Shown here one piece after another: positions 35,564 through 50,030 of a stretch of 64,000 bases of DNA. Position numbers and translations under genes: made by a program. A model generated the notes under the pieces. It saw nothing but the letters and a program-made list of their open reading frames with translations. It was not told the DNA's origin and did no database searches. Every line of letters begins with the position of its first letter. Within the stretch, counting starts at the first letter, position 1. Source of the stretch: Phialocephala subalpina (Eukaryota > Ascomycota > Leotiomycetes > Helotiales > Mollisiaceae); assembly GCA_900073065.1 (NCBI GenBank), contig FJOG01000011.1, positions 574,882-638,881 on the forward strand. Direction: 5' to 3'.

Positions 35564-38500
35564 GTAAGCGAGAAAGGGGAAGCGAGTCCAGGGGACTCCA
35601 ATTTTATCTTGATTTGCGGGATGTGAAGGAGCATGATGATTTAGTGACAGGCACTTGGAGAACTCAAGATTTTGATATTCGAAAGTGGATTCTGAAGCAC
35701 AACTAAAAGCCACTCCAATGTCCTTCAGCAGGAAGGGAGAATGTGAGCTGATGTCAAGAAGTGGTTGAAAAGGAACAACCTTGGTTGCAATTTTGAAGTA
35801 AACAACAGCCATTGTTCCAAAACTCTATGAACATATGGAACTCTCATTATACATGACTGTCAGCTACTATGTCTGGAATCGAGACACTTCAGGATTAGCC
35901 ACAGAATCTTGCGCGAGTCTGATTGAGGGAACATTCAGCTATCTTCCGTCTTGAAGATCTGTTGAATCAAGGCAATTGATGCACTGTGGCATGGCTCGAT
36001 GCAAGCTGCGCAAATGCATCAAAGGATGGGATATACGGAGAGGATCAGCACAGAATTTTATTTGACATGTGCCTTCTAAAATTCTAAATATCGGCAAAGG
36101 GTGGTACCATCTCTGTGCAGCTTCAATTGAGAATCAGTACGGTGACTCCAGACTGATGTTCCTCGCTTGAGAGTCATGCCTTGCAAAATGGACACTGCCG
36201 ACTCAACCTCACGCGTTTGAAGCGAGTATCCCCCTTCCAAACTCTCTCTCCGTCACGGACACGACACTCCGTACAACGCAATCGCGACAAAACAAATTCA
36301 ACCTCTGCATATCGCATTTCATGTTCAGCAGCTGATCGCCAGAACGAATACGAGAATCAGACTTCGCGGTTCTTGCCATCCCGAGAATGGTTGATACTTT
36401 CTCAGCGAAGAAGCAACAAAACATGCCGCCCTCGATATGCCAAATCCCTCAACCGCCAAACTCAGAGTGATCATCAGCTATGTCACTCGAATCGCAAGAG
36501 CAAGGGAATGCATTATCTCGCTCCACCTGCAAAAAGCAAGCCGCAAAAAAGCCAATTCCAAGCCACGAGCGCCTCGGATCTTCCCCATCTCAACCCACCT
36601 CCACAAGTTCGCCGTTGGCCGCTGCAAACGCCAGCATGTAAACGCGCAGAAAGCCATAGGAATGGCACGAATAGGGATTTGCTTGCGAGCTGCAAAGGAA
36701 GAACGAACTTCCTGCAGAATCTCGCATGTTCATGCATGCATCATCTCGTCCTCCCAGGCTCAAAATAACCCGATACGACGCGGTCATCGTGCCGTACGAC
36801 AACTTGCAACGAGTAATGCCACCGGAAAGCTTGAGATTTTGCGGGCAGCAAAAAAGCAACCCCAAACGGCGACAGGACGAACGGTCTAGACGCTGACACA
36901 ACATTAATACCCCCACGAGAACGCTGCAGTCGTGGGACACTGGAGAGTGCCGCCAAGATTCCTTGCTCCTCCTGACCAGGACCAGCCATATGCGATTCTT
37001 TTTCCAACGGCATCGGAAGACAAATATGGAAGTCTTTTCAGAGAAAGGGATGGGAATCTGATATGTCACAAAACTAGGATCATCTATCCCAAGCAATACT
37101 TCAGCCTCCTTATTAACCACGCTTCGGCTGCAGGCTTCCGCGGTCCTAACCCTTGCGAACATTCTCCGAGCGTGCCGACGACACGAGACAGCTGTTCTCC
37201 ACAAACGTTTGTGGGAATGCAAAAGGATGCGTGGCAAGGAAATTATTATTGGGGTCGCTCCCGTGCGCCGCAACGGTACGGGGTCAAGACAGCTCGGGAA
37301 GGCCGCCTAGACAGCACCATTGCTTCGTGAGATGAAACTCTTAAGAGGCGTAATGATAATGGCCATTTATGGTCACGATTGACCGCAACGGCGGACGGCC
37401 ATCGTGAGTGGCAAGTCTTGTAGAATGTGGCAATTGCTGATGGAATGACGAGGGCAACAAAGGACAAAAAACAATATGAGATCAACGGACGTCGGACCTG
37501 TTCTCAAGAGAGGTCAAGTTCATGCATCCACCTGAAGCCACGATGCTGCAGAGCCTTGCAATGCACTCTCCCGATCTCGGTCCATTCCAGTGCATGCCTT
37601 GTTCAGTGTCCTTGGGAGTCGGCATAAGACCAACCATTGTTCTGTTATTGCTGCCGGGACAGGGTGTCAATATGCCCTTGGCGTGATATATTTGTTTTTG
37701 CTTGGGCAGCGAGCGTAGCGTCGTGTCATTCAGAAGAAACGATCACCGTCATCTATCTTCCTGTCAGTTGTCATATTGTACTTCTTGAACAGAGACCCGA
37801 AGCGTTTGGAGGGACTGCAACTGTCAAAACTTACGCTGGGTTGTGGAACATGTGAACGATTGGTAAACAGTTTTGGAACGCAGCAGAACTTTGTTTTGAT
37901 GCTATCTCGAGAGCAAGATGTTTGACGCCCGCAGATTGCACCCGCAGATTTCAGCGCAGTAGGATTCCGATGAAGGCATCACTGTGGAATACCGCAGCAG
38001 ATTGCTGTTGAGATGAGGGTCACTCGATTTCTCTATGCAGGCTCGGATCTTCTACCGGTGGTTCTCCTGAAGGACGACGCTTTGATGTCCAGTATTGTGA
38101 CCGTGCAACGCCGCAAAAAGACCATCAGATGCAAAGTATAGCGACTCTCATATTTGTCGGCATTCCATTCCTGTTCGGCGAAGTGCTTCTTTGGGCAATA
38201 CTTCTCGATCCGTTGAGGACGTCCAATCCGTATTTCCTGCCTATGTCCTAAAAGAGACATTATGAACGAACCTAGAGTAATGGCTTATTCGGGATATTTC
38301 TCTGGTGCTCAACCTGCGACGCCTAGATGTAGCGTCCGCGGAGTCTACTCAGAATCTTTGTGGCTCTGACTTCCAGTGTCAGACTTCGGAGAATATAGCG
38401 CGAAAGGGTCCAGAAGGGTTGTACCCGTAGATGGGGTCTGCTATCACACGAAGAAGCACGAAGAAGTGATCTGCCTATGAGTCTGCTATCATAGCATGAA

Positions 38501-41500
38501 CCATTGTTCAGAGCATGAAAACCTAGCGTGGACCGGCACTTTGGTTGCATTCTGTTGGGCTGAGAGATCATCGTGAAGCCCTCGGTCGATTCGGATGGCA
38601 TTCTCACCGCTTTGGGGTTTCGAATTCTCCGTAGCCATTCTATTGAGAATGCCGGTCAAGCGTAGAATGTTCAGGAGGTCGGCTAGGAGTCTGTTAGCTT
38701 GAACGGGCTCCACTTCGGCTCTCAAGTTCGTCAGCAGTTCGGATTCTCGAGAGCTGAACACGGCACGGCCGCACTTGGGCCTGTGGTAAGAAAGATACCA
38801 AGCCGTAGTACTAATAAGAAGGTCAAACCAAGGGACATCGTATGACGACGAGACGGCAGATTGGTGGCGATTTCTCCAGACTGTGCCCTCAACTGCCCAC
38901 AATGATGGTGAAGATATATATGTAGACTTCCAAATCGCATCTCAGTATTGAGATAGTGAAACATCAACACAGAATAATGCACACCGGATCATCCTCTACG
39001 GAGAATTTATATCCTCACCGTCTTACGGCCGGTTTAGGTTCGATTTGCGGTGAAACAAGGTGGTGTCCGTATCGCAGAACTTATGTTAAGACTATGAAGA
39101 CAAGCAGGTCCCTTTCTGCAGAATTATGTCAAACTTGAGATGAAGATAAGGAAGTCCGTCCACCTTCCCACCATTCGCTATTCTACTGTCTACATCTTAC
39201 CCCGCTGTCAGACCGTTGATGGCTGGTAAATTCAATCATCTGACGGCCGGTGAATGTCAATTAAGGTCTGGTAGTGCCTGGCACTGGCCAAGTGTCCTCC
39301 AAAATGGCACGAGGAAGGCCGGCGCAACCCTAAAGACAAAAATCGCTTCGTCGTTGTACCCAATCGCAACGCATTTCAAACCACCAAAGTACCGTTTGAG
39401 ACGTAAAACAGTATACTCTCTGGATATCATTGCTTCCTGGGGGGAGGGTGCTGGGCTTGAATACTCGACGAAAAGAGACAAACATGTTCTCTAGATCGAT
39501 ACTGTCAGTACGAAGAGTAAAGTCCAGTGAGGGCTGGTCGAGGGAAACCACGCACTAACAACTGCAGATGCAGATGCCCTTCAGTGCTCGCTTTTCAAGA
39601 CGGTAATTACAATCGACAAAACAACGCAAATACTCAGCAGATACCAAAGCCGAAACTACAATGTTTCTCCTTAAGCTTTAGTGCGCAACGAATGCCAGAG
39701 AGGAGGTTGCTCCGAGAATGTGCTCGCTCGATGATACTGACACTCAGTAGTAAGTATCGGCAGTGCACTCATTCCTCCAACAGACGCTGATGGCGGCGGT
39801 GTGATACCTTCCAGCTGCTCGCCGACTTTAGCAACCGCTCCACAACGGATAACTTAACGAAACAAGTAAAAGGTGAAGTAGGGGGAAAGAAGACAGCTTG
39901 ACAGTCAGTCCGTCAAACAACGGTCTCAAGATGAATCGATCTAATATGATGCCGGATCTTCACGACTTGTCGAGCAGGTGGGGGTTTCCCGCGTCTAACA
40001 CTGGACCATAAAGACAAGTGCCCGGAGATGTTCCTATGAACAGTTAAAGCTAAGACGGCGTGTATCGAAGTCTAGAAAGCAGCTGCGCTGGAGACTTGAA
40101 ACTCTTTACCGCTCGGTGTCATTCGCAAATCCTCCTTCAGCATCTGGCGAGCTCGCCGAAGAATCTGCCTTTGCAAAAGCTTGGTGAAAGATAGCTGCGA
40201 AGCCGGTCATCGGCTCGTGGCTGGGAAGGAGTCTCTGGGCCCCGACGAACCACTAAGTGCGACATATCTATAGCGTCAGATGTAAGTCCCGTGTCGCTCA
40301 TTGCTCAACATCGACAGTACTCCGAAGTCCTTGAAACGTTTATCGTGAATATCTCGGCACACTTTTCTGCATAATGATCAGTGTATTATCCACTTCGGGG
40401 GTTCGTCTGGTTTTCTTAGGACCGACAATGATACAGACTCAACGGGAAGAATTGACCTTCCGGCATCTTCAATGCCCTCTGCTCCTCGATAGGATATCTG
40501 GCTACTGGCGATTCGACTCTGCTACCAGAAATATTCTCCAGGTCTAGGAATTCGGACCTTCGGAGAGATTCTGCACAAGGAATAGGCATGGAAGATCTGG
40601 ATTCGAAAACCAGTAGTCGATACTGGGTTGTGAGGGCTACAATTCAATGCGTTTTCTTGCAGACAATGCACGAATGACATCGAGGACGTGAAGCGGCTCA
40701 ACAGAAATCACGATGGAAGTCGAGATCGCTGCTAGGGTGCCCTGGTGATCAGCGTCAGGGATTGAGGGATGTTGCCGAGAATGTAAACAGATAATCATTT
40801 CGAGACTGGAGAGACCCTTCTCAGCCCGTATGAGAGCTCTGCAGGTACTGAAATCTGGGCATACCTTGCGAGACCTTCATACAAGACACATTAGTTTTAC
40901 TCAGCAACCAGTCGCGGTGAATAACGGGGACAGTAGTTGTTCCTGAATGCGACCTTCTCAACGGCTAGTTTCACCCCAGACCAACCTCGCGATTCGAGAT
41001 GTTTCTCGATCTCGTGTATGTAGCCAATCGACGAAGGATGATTGAGCCGCTTCTATTCTTCAGTTCTACGATACGCTCTGGCGTCCACATCTGAGATGTA
41101 CAATTACGTACAAGGGTGTCCATGATCAGGAATGGAGATAAGCTATTGATGTATTCATGAATGACCTTAAACTCATAATCCACCTTGCACAAAAAGAGTA
41201 AGCAGCACCGAGCAATGCCGGATTGAAGCCGGCATAGAGGTAAGGTAAGTCTATATCATGGAGACGGCGTTTACTCTTGTCTCGCGGATCACATCCGGCA
41301 GCCGATGGACACCAGAGCCAAGATAATCAAGATGATGCGAGACTGTGGGAGTGAGATCGAGCTTCGGTGCCGAGTAAGTGTTTCTCCTTTCACCCAACAT
41401 TCAAGGTGAAGATGTGTTGAGATACGTTGAGGCGCACATCATGACACGATCACAACTCCGAATCTGGAATGTCATACATGAGGCTGGAGAGCCGCCACGG

Positions 41501-41753
41501 AGATGCCACTGCAACGCACATACCTTACCCCGCGGCAGCACGAACGTGTTCTACGGAAAGAAAAAGAGGAAATGCAAATAATCTCCGGGGGGAAGAAAAC
41601 TCTGAGCTCGGCTTGAGTAATGTCCATCATGCGCACAGTCTCGAGCACAGGCATGACCTGATATTTACTCTTGCTTTCCCAGGAGCATCGTTGCAGGCAA
41701 AGCCAACGAGCGTCTGAACCATAATCAAAATCTCGTATTTCAGGTTGATGCTC

Positions 41754-42050
41754 TTAACGCGGCAACTCGGCCCAATTAATATAATCAAGCAATACTATCG
41801 TATTTGATCGACGGGTAACGAGGATCGGAAGCCATCCGGAAAGAGCACGAAGTGTTCTTTTTGTTCCTTTCTTGGTCCTCGGCCACGCACTGGCCATGGA
41901 AACCTCGCTTAGCACGTGTCTTTCAGGGAACAAGAGGCCGCTGCTGAACGGGATAAGGCTGCTGAATAAGTCATGGGCTTCCTGGACGAGCTCTGGCTGC
42001 TCGAGGCCAGCCAGCCACTGAGCGGCGGCGGGTACAACTCCTGGACTCAT
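41754..42050 (-). CDS. Unsupported small ORF, hypothetical
   Basis: A 98-codon minus-strand ORF beginning MSPGVVPAAAQWLAGLEQ. Its composition is more protein-like than that of its neighbours in the gene-poor region (Leu/Ala-rich N-terminal half, basic middle, hydrophobic end LVTRRSNTIVLLDYI). No family, intron or upstream signal supports it. Listed only as a candidate. Confidence 0.15.
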   Translation of the reverse strand: MSPGVVPAAAQWLAGLEQPELVQEAHDLFSSLIPFSSGLLFPERHVLSEVSMASAWPRTKKGTKRTLRALSGWLPILVTRRSNTIVLLDYINWAELPR

Positions 42051-43410
42051 TGGAGATAAAACAGAGTTTCAACGACGAATCGAGATCTAGAGTTTGGGAT
42101 TTGCGTTCTTGCGCGATATGCGATTTCGATAGTTTGCGATTTGAAATCTTGCACGATTATCGATACTTCGTACGATTGGGGATCGGGCTGAGAGGGGGGG
42201 GGATCTTCGAAGGGTTACATTGGTGTGAGACATTGAGATCACTGTGATTCAGAAGTTGTGATGAAGGCATTTGCTGGCCATAATTCGTGCGCTTGTAGGT
42301 GTATCTTTCCCCCCCTTTGCAGGCAAAGAAAGAAGGTTTTGGATGACGGGAGGGTGGCGGTGGCTTCAAACTCTACATTTTGAAAGAGCTAGGTGCAGGA
42401 TCTGGTTCTTTAGCTTCGTGATGTTAAGTTTCTGAGGCTTGTGCGTTCCGGCCGGGATGTTTTTGAATGTGACTAGATTTTGGTGGAGGGCCAGTCAGTG
42501 CGTACAGATTGCACTAGCCACAAAGGCGATGTCACTTGTATCTTTTGGGTGAGGAGCAGTAGTGGCTGGACATGAGTAGTGAAGCGGGGTTTCAGCCACA
42601 GATCTTTCAGGGCTCTTGATGGCGATGGATGACCGGATATGTCAATGCGAGTGCGAAATGGCGTGCGAAGTTTAAAGATGGTCGAGGAATTTGAGTTTTG
42701 AACTGGTGTACCATTACTCTGAAAACAGAGTTTTTTCGTGAACATGGAAGATAGATAGGGATGAGGGTTCTTGTGCGCATTGAAGCTAATGTATGTAAAA
42801 AATTTCGAAGTTGCCTTGTGAGGGTATTGGGGACAATTTGTCTGTGCGGCAGGTGCTTGGATGCGATCGTCTTGTGTTTTTGGTGTTTCTAGAACGGACC
42901 AATTAAAGAGTAGAGGGTGGGAGGTGGTTGTTCCATCTGATGATGGGGTGTGTTTCAGGTTCGTTTTGAAACATGACAGAAGGTATTTTTGAGTTCTTGG
43001 ATGAGGGTTTTTCGGAAGAGAGGCATTTTTGTTGAGAAGGCTGGAATTGAGTTCGGTGTCTCGAGACGAGGGATGGAGGATAGAGTTTCGATTGAGTTGG
43101 AGGTGAATTCCGCTCCGAAGTTATTTTCTTGCTGATCTTGGGTTTCGCGAGTCGAGAGGGAGGGTGGAGATAGGAGGAGGAGGTTTTGGAGGGAAGGGCT
43201 TCAAGGGAAGTGGGAGGATGGTTTCTCTTTCTGCAGAAGATCATGTTTCGGGCATGAATTTTCTGGAGACCTTGAGATATGCCGTGCATTCCAATTTGGC
43301 TTCAATGTGGGGCTTTTTCTCTCTCTTCCTCTTCACTTTCAATTCTTAATCTGGAACGGAAGATAGATTCAAGGTCAAATGATCTCAAAGACGGGAACTT
43401 TGGACTGTTT

Positions 43411-43648
43411 GAAACTGAAGCTATTGATCCCAAACCGTTCACGGAACATCTATCTACGTCTGCCTGCATCTAAAAATCTGTTTTGTGTTCTCTTCGCATT
43501 GGAAGCCGGAAACCAAAGAACTGGGAATGGAATCAGAAGTGAGGTAGAGGTAGAGGTCGCCGAACATGAAGCTATAGACATTCCCAAAGAGTTAACCGGA
43601 ACATCAACCCGCGCCTACCTGCGTCTAAACCGCGTTTTGTGTGTGACA
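43411..43648 (+). repeat. Diverged direct duplication, coding-like
   Basis: Unit 1 (43411-43491) and unit 2 (43562-43648) share in order TGAAGCTAT, GGAACATC, CT(A/G)CCTGC(A/G)TCTAAA and the GTTTTGTGT end, about 151 bp apart. Unit 2 is open over its whole length (EHEAIDIPKELTGTSTRAYL in the frame of the 43379-43822 ORF), whereas unit 1 reads similarly (ETEAIDPKPF) only in another frame that ends early. Confidence 0.5.
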
Positions 43649-46250
43649 AAGTGTAACGGTGTAGATTCTTTATCAGCGCCTGACAAAGTTTTCGTCATCG
43701 AGTCGTTCCAACGTTCTTCTCCGATATCTGAAGTAGTTCTGTTCCAATTGCCAGGGGTCGTTCCGGGAGATTGCGACAATCCTTTGGTAGATTGTGGGGA
43801 ATCCATGTTGGGATTGACTTGAAAACGTGGTAACGTCAATATGAAGGGAAGGGAAGGGAGGGGCCACGACTTGAACCGTGCCGTCCCGCGCGCTGTCGTG
43901 CGATATGTAGGTTGTGAAGATATTTTCGAAGAAGAGGGGTGTGGTTGGTGGTGTCCCTGCAGAAGTTGAGCTGCACAGGTTGGAGAGAACGCCTTGTGAT
44001 CAATATACATGGCTTTCGACCTGTATACATCGGCGAGGTTGGATGATCCACGATGTGGGATAGGCGAGTTGTAACCAAAGAATCAAGTATTGGAAGGCTT
44101 TGGTGTGTGTGGGGAGCATGTACATGCTGCAAGTCTGTCCTCGTACTGAAGAGAGAGGGAGAGAATAAAATGGCTTTGAAAGAAATGGTCTCATGAACCT
44201 GCAAGAGACCTCCGAGTCTGTCCAGAAGAAGCGAAACGCGGGGAAATAACCGCAGATGAATGATTCGATGAACCTGGTATTGATGGCGGTGAAGGTGTCA
44301 GGAACGAACCGTTACCAAACTTCTTGCAGCCCAAAGATCTTTTACAACCCCTTCCCGTGATCAGGGTCCTGATCTAGATCCTTGGAGTTGCTGTTATAGG
44401 TACCACACAACATTTACATGCGGGCTTCACCGCCATGTTGAAGCCAGAAGTACCTGTACATGTATTGAATTTGAAATGAGGTTTTTCGAAAAGGTGTGTT
44501 TGACTGACCAATGATAAATCCTGCATTGAGGAATTTTGGAAATGCATGCTTTAGGGGTGTGATATTGGAGTCCTGATTCTGATATACCCCCGAGAAAAAG
44601 ATGCAATGCGGCCTGAAGTTGCGGCCGGAGGCAAATCTTCCAAAGTCTCTTCTGTCTATCGCAAACGTGAAAAGGAAGAACTCTCGGTCTTTCTGCTGCT
44701 TTGTGAATGTATCTCAATGACCACGGTGGACGTTATGAATGGGTATTTCGTCATTGGTGGCATTGAGCGTCTCCTAAGCGCGATGTTTGGCTGATATTAG
44801 GATCTGATATTGTGGCGGGAGTCTGTGAATCGTAGCACAAGGACCAACGCGTGTAAGAGTGCAGAATCTACACATTAGCCGCCTGCGACTAGGAAAAATT
44901 CATACCTGCACCTAGGGGAAAATATGATGCACCGTACCTGCTGCGGAAGATTGTTGAGCGCATTGTTCATAGCTAGGCTTCTGGAGAATCGAGCCAGAGG
45001 CTGGGCCTGCCTAGAAACGGAGATTCGAAGGATCATTAAAAGAGTTCATTGAGATGTGCAGGTAGTTCGTGATGTGCAGCCCAGCTGCTGTGGAAGATGT
45101 GCAGGTGGTATGAGCGTGCATGCTTTGAATGTGGTGGTGGTGGCTTAGAGGGGGGTTCGCAGCTCCCCGAGTCGCAAGCCATGATCAAGCGTGCATAGCT
45201 GTGGCGACGGACTTTGTAACTCCCCTCAACTTGTGATCATCATCGAGAAACTTGGGATGATGAGAGAACCCACACCCGCTGTGCTTCATACTCCGGATTC
45301 ATCACGGAAGCGGTTGTGTTGCCCGATCCTTCGAGCGGGATGCAGTGCTCGACTCGGTTGAGGTCGAGCGTGCGTGCATATGTGGGAATGTACGTGAAGA
45401 TACTGTGTCTGATACGGGTTATCATATCATCAACTATTCTTCCCCACCCGTTTGATTCCTGCTTCCAACATTCAAGCGGCTAAAGAACAGCTACTGCGAG
45501 CCGGAGATTAAAGCTTCTCTATATTCCTGCAGGTCAAGTTTCCGCAGCCAAGAGACGACGTATATCGAATTGCATGTTATTGCATGCCCATCACCGATGA
45601 TGTGAAGTAATTCGGGCTTTGAAGTTGGAAGATCGCATGTTCTTAACTTTCGATGTGATCGGAGCCAGCAGAACCTAAAACTCGGCATATTGAAACTCTC
45701 ATTTATTAAGCTTTCGGTATTGCAAGTGGGGTAGTTTGCAGAACGAACGACTGAAAAAGCAAATGCGGGTCGAAAACGTGCAATATTCTCCGAATTTTGT
45801 GGATCGCAGGAACTGTTTGGTCTTTTGCGTGCCCAAGAGCCAGGAAGTTTGCTTTTGAGTCGACGTTATCGTAGAATTATTTGACATTGGAAACCTTCCG
45901 ATCCATGCAACGGGTTCTGTCTCATCAGCGTCGTTTCTTTTCGTGATCATGCCACGGTGCATATCCGTACTAGGTTCGAGGTTGTTGTTTTGCAGCCAAG
46001 ATGAACTTGATGTCCTGAGTTCGCTGTTCCGGTGACAAACGGGTACTACGTATTACGTTCGAGGCGAGTCATGACAATACAACGGAAGAGGGATTCGGCC
46101 TTCCGGCCTGAACGACTTTCGAGTCAGTGGTGAATCGAAGTTGATGTTCTCATGGAAAAGTAGTCTGTGTAGGGAAAGGCAAGTCTCATCCTAGTTTGCG
46201 ACCATATCGGAGAAAAGTAGAGGTTTGGCATAGTCGCTACTAGTGTGCTG

Positions 46251-46280
46251 AGCGCACCCGTTGAAGCAGTCGGGTGCGCT
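46251..46280. other. Perfect 10-bp GC-rich stem-loop
   Basis: AGCGCACCCG and CGGGTGCGCT pair perfectly around a 10-nt loop (TTGAAGCAGT). It is isolated in the gene-poor region; there is no T-tract or flanking gene to give it a role. Confidence 0.6.
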
Positions 46281-49200
46281 TCCGTACCCGTGATCACTTT
46301 GCTAAAAGCAATGCGCTAGACAAAAAGAATGAAGCTGAGAATCTCTGCAATCTCTTCACTATCAAAGCCTCGTTGGTGATTGTGATAAACGAGTCATGGT
46401 TTACGAGATTACGAGCTCGACATCTGGAGTACTTGCAAGCTCTTATCCGACGAAACGACGTTCCGTGGACTAGACTCCCCGCATCATTAGGGTCTTTGGC
46501 GGATGGTGGGGTCAGGTCGAGAAGGTGCCGACTAGCACTTTATTAGACTTGCAGCCCCCTGTGTAAATCATATCAGCAGGCAAACAAAACCGATGGCCGG
46601 TGGCCGACGACTGTAAAGCATGGAGATAGGATATCTCGATAAAGTGTTTTGTTAACGGCCTCGGCCGTGGAAGGACCCTGTTCTTGGCCATGGCCTTGGG
46701 GACGAAGCCTCGTTCAACGAGGGCAAACAAGGGCCTCCTTGCCTTAGTCATAATGCCTGTCAACCTAGTGTACCGCAATTCTTAGGGCCACGCCCTAGCA
46801 GACGATCCCGCCACAATACCGGAGAGCGATTATTTGCGTACCCTCGATGTTTTCGTCACAGATATCGATGCGATCTGATCGGGTCCGTAATCGTGTCGTG
46901 CGTTGCGATTGAACTTTGAAGCCTAGTACGAACAACAAACGCGATTTTACCGACCCCGAAAATGACTGAAACAAGTGCTTGGATTTTCGACTCCTGAGAT
47001 GCAATCTGATTTAATTTACCAGTCAAATATGCCGGAAGACACCGACTGTCACCCGTGGTGTTTCTTAAGCAAGGATTGTGCAGCGACTGTGCACATGCAT
47101 AATATCCTTGACCTGGACTTGCAGCCTGTGCATGAACTGTTGCATCAAAGGGACATGCCTGGACTGGATCCGGAAAGCCGTATTTCTGAGGCTTGCAGAA
47201 TCTTTCGTGGGGAAGAGACTGGGAAGAGACAGGTATTCTCGTACTGTAGCTCGTATGCGAATCGTGTCAGCTTAGCTAAGCTAAATCTACTTGCTGAATA
47301 AGAACCTGGAAATATCGATTCGGCATTGTGTCGCTGATCTCGGGACGATGTAAGAACCAGTTATGTCAAATTTAAAGCTCTTCTGTAAGTAAGGAAAGGC
47401 TGCTGAGTTTGTTAACAGAAAGTTGTGATGGAGGGGTTAGTGTTCGGTCTGTCAGCGCTGATGCAGCGTCTTGAAATGCCCCGCTCCGGCAGTGCCGTCG
47501 CTCAGAGGTCCGTGCGCTGCGCTCAGACGTCGACCCTCGATGCCGCAATTGAATCTTGAATACACAAACTCAAAGTCGGACGATCAGAAGGCTTCATACA
47601 GGATTGCCCTCTTCAGCGGCTTGCCCAATGGTGGAGAATGAATTGACAATGATAAACTCTTTCCGGCATGTCCAAATATGCTTTCCTCAGGTACTTGGTG
47701 ACTTGCGCTAGTTCAGCTGGACGACGTCGAGGCATGTAGCCCTAAATGATTTAGTACCTGCTGCTATTCCCATGTGATCGAGACCCATTACCCTCAGATT
47801 GATGCCCTCGTGATGATGGATACTTTTTCAAGTTCCTCTGCGTCCAGAACATCCTGATATCCACATTCTAGAGCTTCCCACAATAACGATTCATCTGCAT
47901 TGCATCTCGAAAGAAGAATCTGGTACCCAGGTAATGCGAGAAGAGGCTCAACCAGAGTCTGGGGAAAAATATCTGATCAAAGCTTCCAGCAGCCAGCCAG
48001 TGCCAGCCACCAGGCACGGTTAGCATGGCCACGAGGTTTGTAAATATCCGGATTCAGGCTATGCAAGTCAATGGTGACAATGGGAACATGTTGCATGGCA
48101 GGAACAGAACGAGGACAGCCATGATCCGTCATGAAGTCAACCATAGGGAATTCTTCAGCTCGAATCTTGCCCACCACATAGGGCCGACAGGTTTGACCTC
48201 TGTTTGAGAATCTATTTGTGTCAAGTTGACACACCCGTGAACTCTTGGTCCGTGGTTGTGGATCTTGCGCACTGGCAGTCTCCTTCATGGTGACATTTGG
48301 TGTACAGTAATGAGAATTTCAAATGCTTGACTGAAAGTGACTTGAGGTGCATAACTTGTATCGCTGTGCCTCCTAGAGACATGAGACGATCTTTGTAAGC
48401 TGGAGGTGAGGTCATGAGAGTCTCTCAATTTGCTCAAGTTGAAAAGTCGGTGTATGCCGCTGGTGAACATTTGCAATTGCCGTACAGGTGGAAAGGACAA
48501 AGGGGGGTGGTTCTGCCAGACTATTGGGGCGACCACGGTTCTACCCTTTCTCTTTGAGGATCGAACGTCCGATGTGGAGATTGAAGGAAAGAAAGTTCTT
48601 CTCCTTTCAGCATGTTCTAGAGTCGTATTGCTCGGCAACAAACTCCAAGATCGCTACGACTCGCCATCTCAGGTACGATCTGAAGACGAAGATACACAAG
48701 AGCATCAGCGTCGTTCCCAACCTCCTTGATGCGAACAAGAGCGTGGACGAGACTCCGGTGACGGCGTGCAGGAGTCGAGTCTCGGGGGAGCTTTTCCTCA
48801 TTGAGGCAGCCACCCGAACCGGATAAATGACTGGGAGGCCGAAGAAGATCAGGAGAAGACTATGGGTTTCGATTCTGTTTCACAAATTTGCCCCTTGAGG
48901 GTTCTCATCATGGTTCGCGCCGAGAAGCGGGAAGCGTCTCTCCAAAGGGAAAGTAAGGTGTTGGTGATGGCTTGAAGAAGCTCGCCTCGATCCAAGAATA
49001 GAGCCCACGTTTCTTAGCTGAACGACATCCCTGTGCCATGCTCCGTGGCTCTCCTCTCCCCGGTCATGGTGGATGTTTCAAGTTTCAGGTTCTTCACGAT
49101 GGAGGCTGTCGAATACGTCGTCGCTGTCAGTTCGGCTCATATCTCTCCAGTGTTCAGTCGCAATACCTGGCGATGGATTTTGTGAAAGATCATGCTGGAA

Positions 49201-49809
49201 ACTGCAGTCCGGAAACGGCAAGTCGGAAAGCCCCCTCTTCGCTGCAGATAATCGTCCGACAGCGGATGTGCAATGTGCAGCGCAGTAGAATGCAGCTCGC
49301 TAGGAGGAATTGTTGCATCGTAGATAAAAGTTGGAGATGGTGCCTGTCACCGTGCATCAGGGCGCTGGCGTTGGTGTGCTCTCTTCGAACGGCTGCGATT
49401 CCGATCATGAGACCTGCGATATCTGTGATGGCGACGCACAAGAGCAGACTCAGCACAGCTGCCCTGGCTGCCGCAATGGATGGAGCATTGGAGCTGTACT
49501 GTATACAGGTCGCTCTCGCTTCTGAAGTAACTGCAGCCGGCGCAACTGACTTCCCTGGCGAGCATCGTATCCACCGAGGGGCAGAAAGAAACATGCGAGG
49601 AACAATGGCTGTGGGCACTGCTCAGAAAGCGCCTGGTCCGAGTCCTGGGCGTCGGCGCTGTTCCTGAGTTTTGAGCTCTTTTACAAAGACAAATGTCTCG
49701 ATGGCAGCATCCACTGTGGCTTTCGAGGCTCGGGGCCGGTGTGGCTGCTCTTCGCGTGTTCTTCGCAAGTGCCTCAGACTCTTCTGACACAGCGCATCGG
49801 AACAATTGG

Positions 49810-50030
49810 GCTGCGAGCTGCGAGCTGCGAGACGGGAGAGCTGGCGAGGAAGTGAAGCTCAGAATGGCGGATTTACATTCCCTCATGTGGCAGCCTCAGA
49901 CGTTGAATCCGAGGCCAAACGGTACGGACGTAGCGCACATCTCGAGGTCCTACCCGCATTCGTAATATTCTCCCGCAGAACGATCTTTTGGCTTCTCAAG
50001 TCGTTGACTCGAGTCGAGTCGAGTCGAGTC
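49810..50030. repeat. Two short tandem repeats (GCTGCGA x3, GAGTC x4)
   Basis: GCTGCGA is repeated three times at 49810-49830 and GAGTC four times at 50011-50030 with a related GACTC just before it. The GAGTC array can be read as overlapping CTCGAG-like half sites. Simple repeats. Confidence 0.75.

Noticed and set aside
34644..35812. ORFs of 200-300 codons across 35.0-35.6 kb
   Set aside because: They exist only because the run of N is read as open codons.
36181..37330. Overlapping ORFs of 195, 150 and 227 codons on both strands
   Set aside because: They overlap each other over hundreds of bases in different frames, are rich in Ser/Arg/Cys as random translations of this composition are, and show no domain or splice pattern.
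42903..43289. 128-codon Pro/Ser-rich minus-strand ORF
   Set aside because: Low-complexity translation of a purine-rich strand; no start context or neighbours.
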